This document shows, one piece after another, positions 62,150 to 62,677 of a stretch of 62,677 nucleotides of DNA; position 1 is the stretch's first letter; every line of letters begins with the position of its first letter. Under the pieces are notes generated by a model. The model was not told the DNA's origin, searched no databases, and saw only the letters and a list, made by a program, of their open reading frames with translations. The position numbers were made by a program, and so were the translations under genes. The stretch comes from Acidulodesulfobacterium sp021802425 (GTDB lineage Bacteria; SZUA-79; Acidulodesulfobacterales; Acidulodesulfobacteraceae), in the NCBI GenBank assembly GCA_021802425.1, contig JAJZXJ010000011.1, positions 1 to 62,677 of the forward strand. Direction: 5' to 3'.

Positions 62150-62677
62150 ATGTCAATGAATAGAAGAGACTTTTTAAAATATGCGACATTCGGCGCGACG
62201 GCGGTTTTTACCGGAGCTGGTTTGACTCAGTGGGCAGGCGGGATGTTTCATTATGAAGGCGAATATGTTTTTCCCGGCAGGACCGAAAACTGGCCCAAGG
62301 TGGATGTAAAATTTACCACCTGCAAGCAGTGCCATAGCGACTGCGCGGCTATGGCGAGGGTGTTTAACGGAACGCTCGTTAAATTGGACGGCAGTCCTTA
62401 CGATATACAGACGGCACAGCCGAGCATTCTTTATTCTACGCCCGTGAACGAGGCAATAGCGTATGTCGGAACAAATTTTGACACAGCTAAGCCTTTCGTT
62501 GACGGCGCTCATTCCCTGTGTCCCAGAGGTCAGGCGGGAAGGCAGGATGCTTACGACCCCTACAGAATCTATATGCCCCTAAAAAGGGTCGGGGCGAGAG
62601 GTTCTAAGAAGTTTAAGACAATTTCCTACGAGCAGTTAATAAGCGAAGTGGTAAACGGAGGCTATCTCTTTAAGGAC
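62150..62677 (+). CDS. Molybdopterin oxidoreductase catalytic subunit (TtrA/PsrA family), 3'-truncated by the window
   Basis: The frame from ATG 62150 (ribosome binding site AAGGAGGAT) runs off the window end with 176 codons visible. A Tat signal NRRDFLKYATFG lies near residues 4-15. The N-terminal [4Fe-4S] ligands are in TCKQCHSDCAAM (Cys58, Cys61, Cys65), with the fourth in LCPRGQAGRQ. The YDPYRIYMPLKRVGARG segment is shared by TtrA, SrrA/ArxA-like and polysulfide reductase A subunits. It would be exported by Tat and face the periplasm. The substrate (tetrathionate, thiosulfate, polysulfide, arsenic or selenium oxyanion) cannot be read from this fragment. Confidence 0.88.
   Translation, partial: MSMNRRDFLKYATFGATAVFTGAGLTQWAGGMFHYEGEYVFPGRTENWPKVDVKFTTCKQCHSDCAAMARVFNGTLVKLDGSPYDIQTAQPSILYSTPVNEAIAYVGTNFDTAKPFVDGAHSLCPRGQAGRQDAYDPYRIYMPLKRVGARGSKKFKTISYEQLISEVVNGGYLFKD

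Noticed and set aside
62174..62512. 112-residue minus-strand open frame
   Set aside because: It is antisense to the start of the molybdopterin subunit, whose Tat motif and cluster cysteines are clear.
1..62677. tRNA, rRNA, CRISPR, prophage or insertion sequence
   Set aside because: I saw no T-loop-like GGTTCGAAT segment in a cloverleaf context, no regularly spaced repeat array, no transposase or integrase frame, and no phage structural gene.

Overview
The window is an AT-rich chromosomal segment of a Gram-negative bacterium, with almost all genes on the + strand in tight, often overlapping operons. It is mostly housekeeping DNA. I see no tRNA or rRNA gene, CRISPR array, insertion sequence, prophage or plasmid backbone. 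Gene content and order point to a Deltaproteobacteria-like lineage: rpsB-tsf-pyrH-frr-uppS-cdsA-dxr, a short ArgA-type acetylglutamate synthase, ftsEX followed by an EnvC-like gene, ctpA and a divergent polysaccharide deacetylase, and GH57 enzymes beside glycogen synthase. Low GC plus a sulfur-compound type molybdoenzyme operon would fit a sulfur-cycling anaerobe such as the Acidulodesulfobacterales (Sva0485/SZUA-79 group). That placement is inference.

Layout. 1-4958: glycogen/alpha-glucan metabolism (a GH57 enzyme cut by the window start, a GH57 4-alpha-glucanotransferase, glgA). 5004-10116: surface polysaccharide (O-antigen ligase-like protein, priming sugar transferase), a DUF445 membrane protein and an SppA-like protease. 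10380-18287: aconitase, NAD kinase, RecN, short N-acetylglutamate synthase, rhodanese, PEP synthase/PPDK regulatory protein, PmbA/TldE. 18315-22859: secA, argJ, polysaccharide deacetylase. 23001-28498: translation, UMP kinase and isoprenoid/phospholipid genes, then a minus-strand unknown gene. 28980-38456: gamma-carbonic anhydrase-like protein, Ppx/GppA, guaB-guaA, dnaE, accA. 38719-42095: a GAF/HD-GYP protein with a cysteine-rich insert, then cobQ. 42101-44275 (minus): thiE-ftsE-ftsX. 44423-47996: a small Ala/Pro/Lys lipoprotein, an EnvC-like coiled-coil protein without a LytM domain, ctpA, divergent polysaccharide deacetylase. 48017-56432: pyrF, rlmB, csp, typA, nitrilase-family hydrolase, rimI-like gene, a PyrK-PyrD fusion and an endonuclease III-related protein.

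56465-62677 (cut by the window end) is the most system-like part. A PhnD-like periplasmic binding protein, a NarX-type histidine kinase and a NarL-type response regulator lead directly into an iron-sulfur subunit, a NrfD-like membrane subunit and a Tat-exported molybdopterin subunit. The order matches ttrS-ttrR-ttrB-ttrC-ttrA of tetrathionate reductase loci, except that the binding domain, part of TtrS elsewhere, is a separate gene. The natural reading is a signal-responsive respiratory reductase; its substrate cannot be fixed from sequence alone.

Other points for a second look: the PyrK-PyrD fusion, the EnvC-like protein without LytM, a perfect 28-bp GC-rich palindrome inside pyrF, a GC-rich hairpin after accA, REP-like and dRS3-like palindromes, and a 5-bp tandem repeat where the ribosome binding site of the PEP synthase regulator should be.
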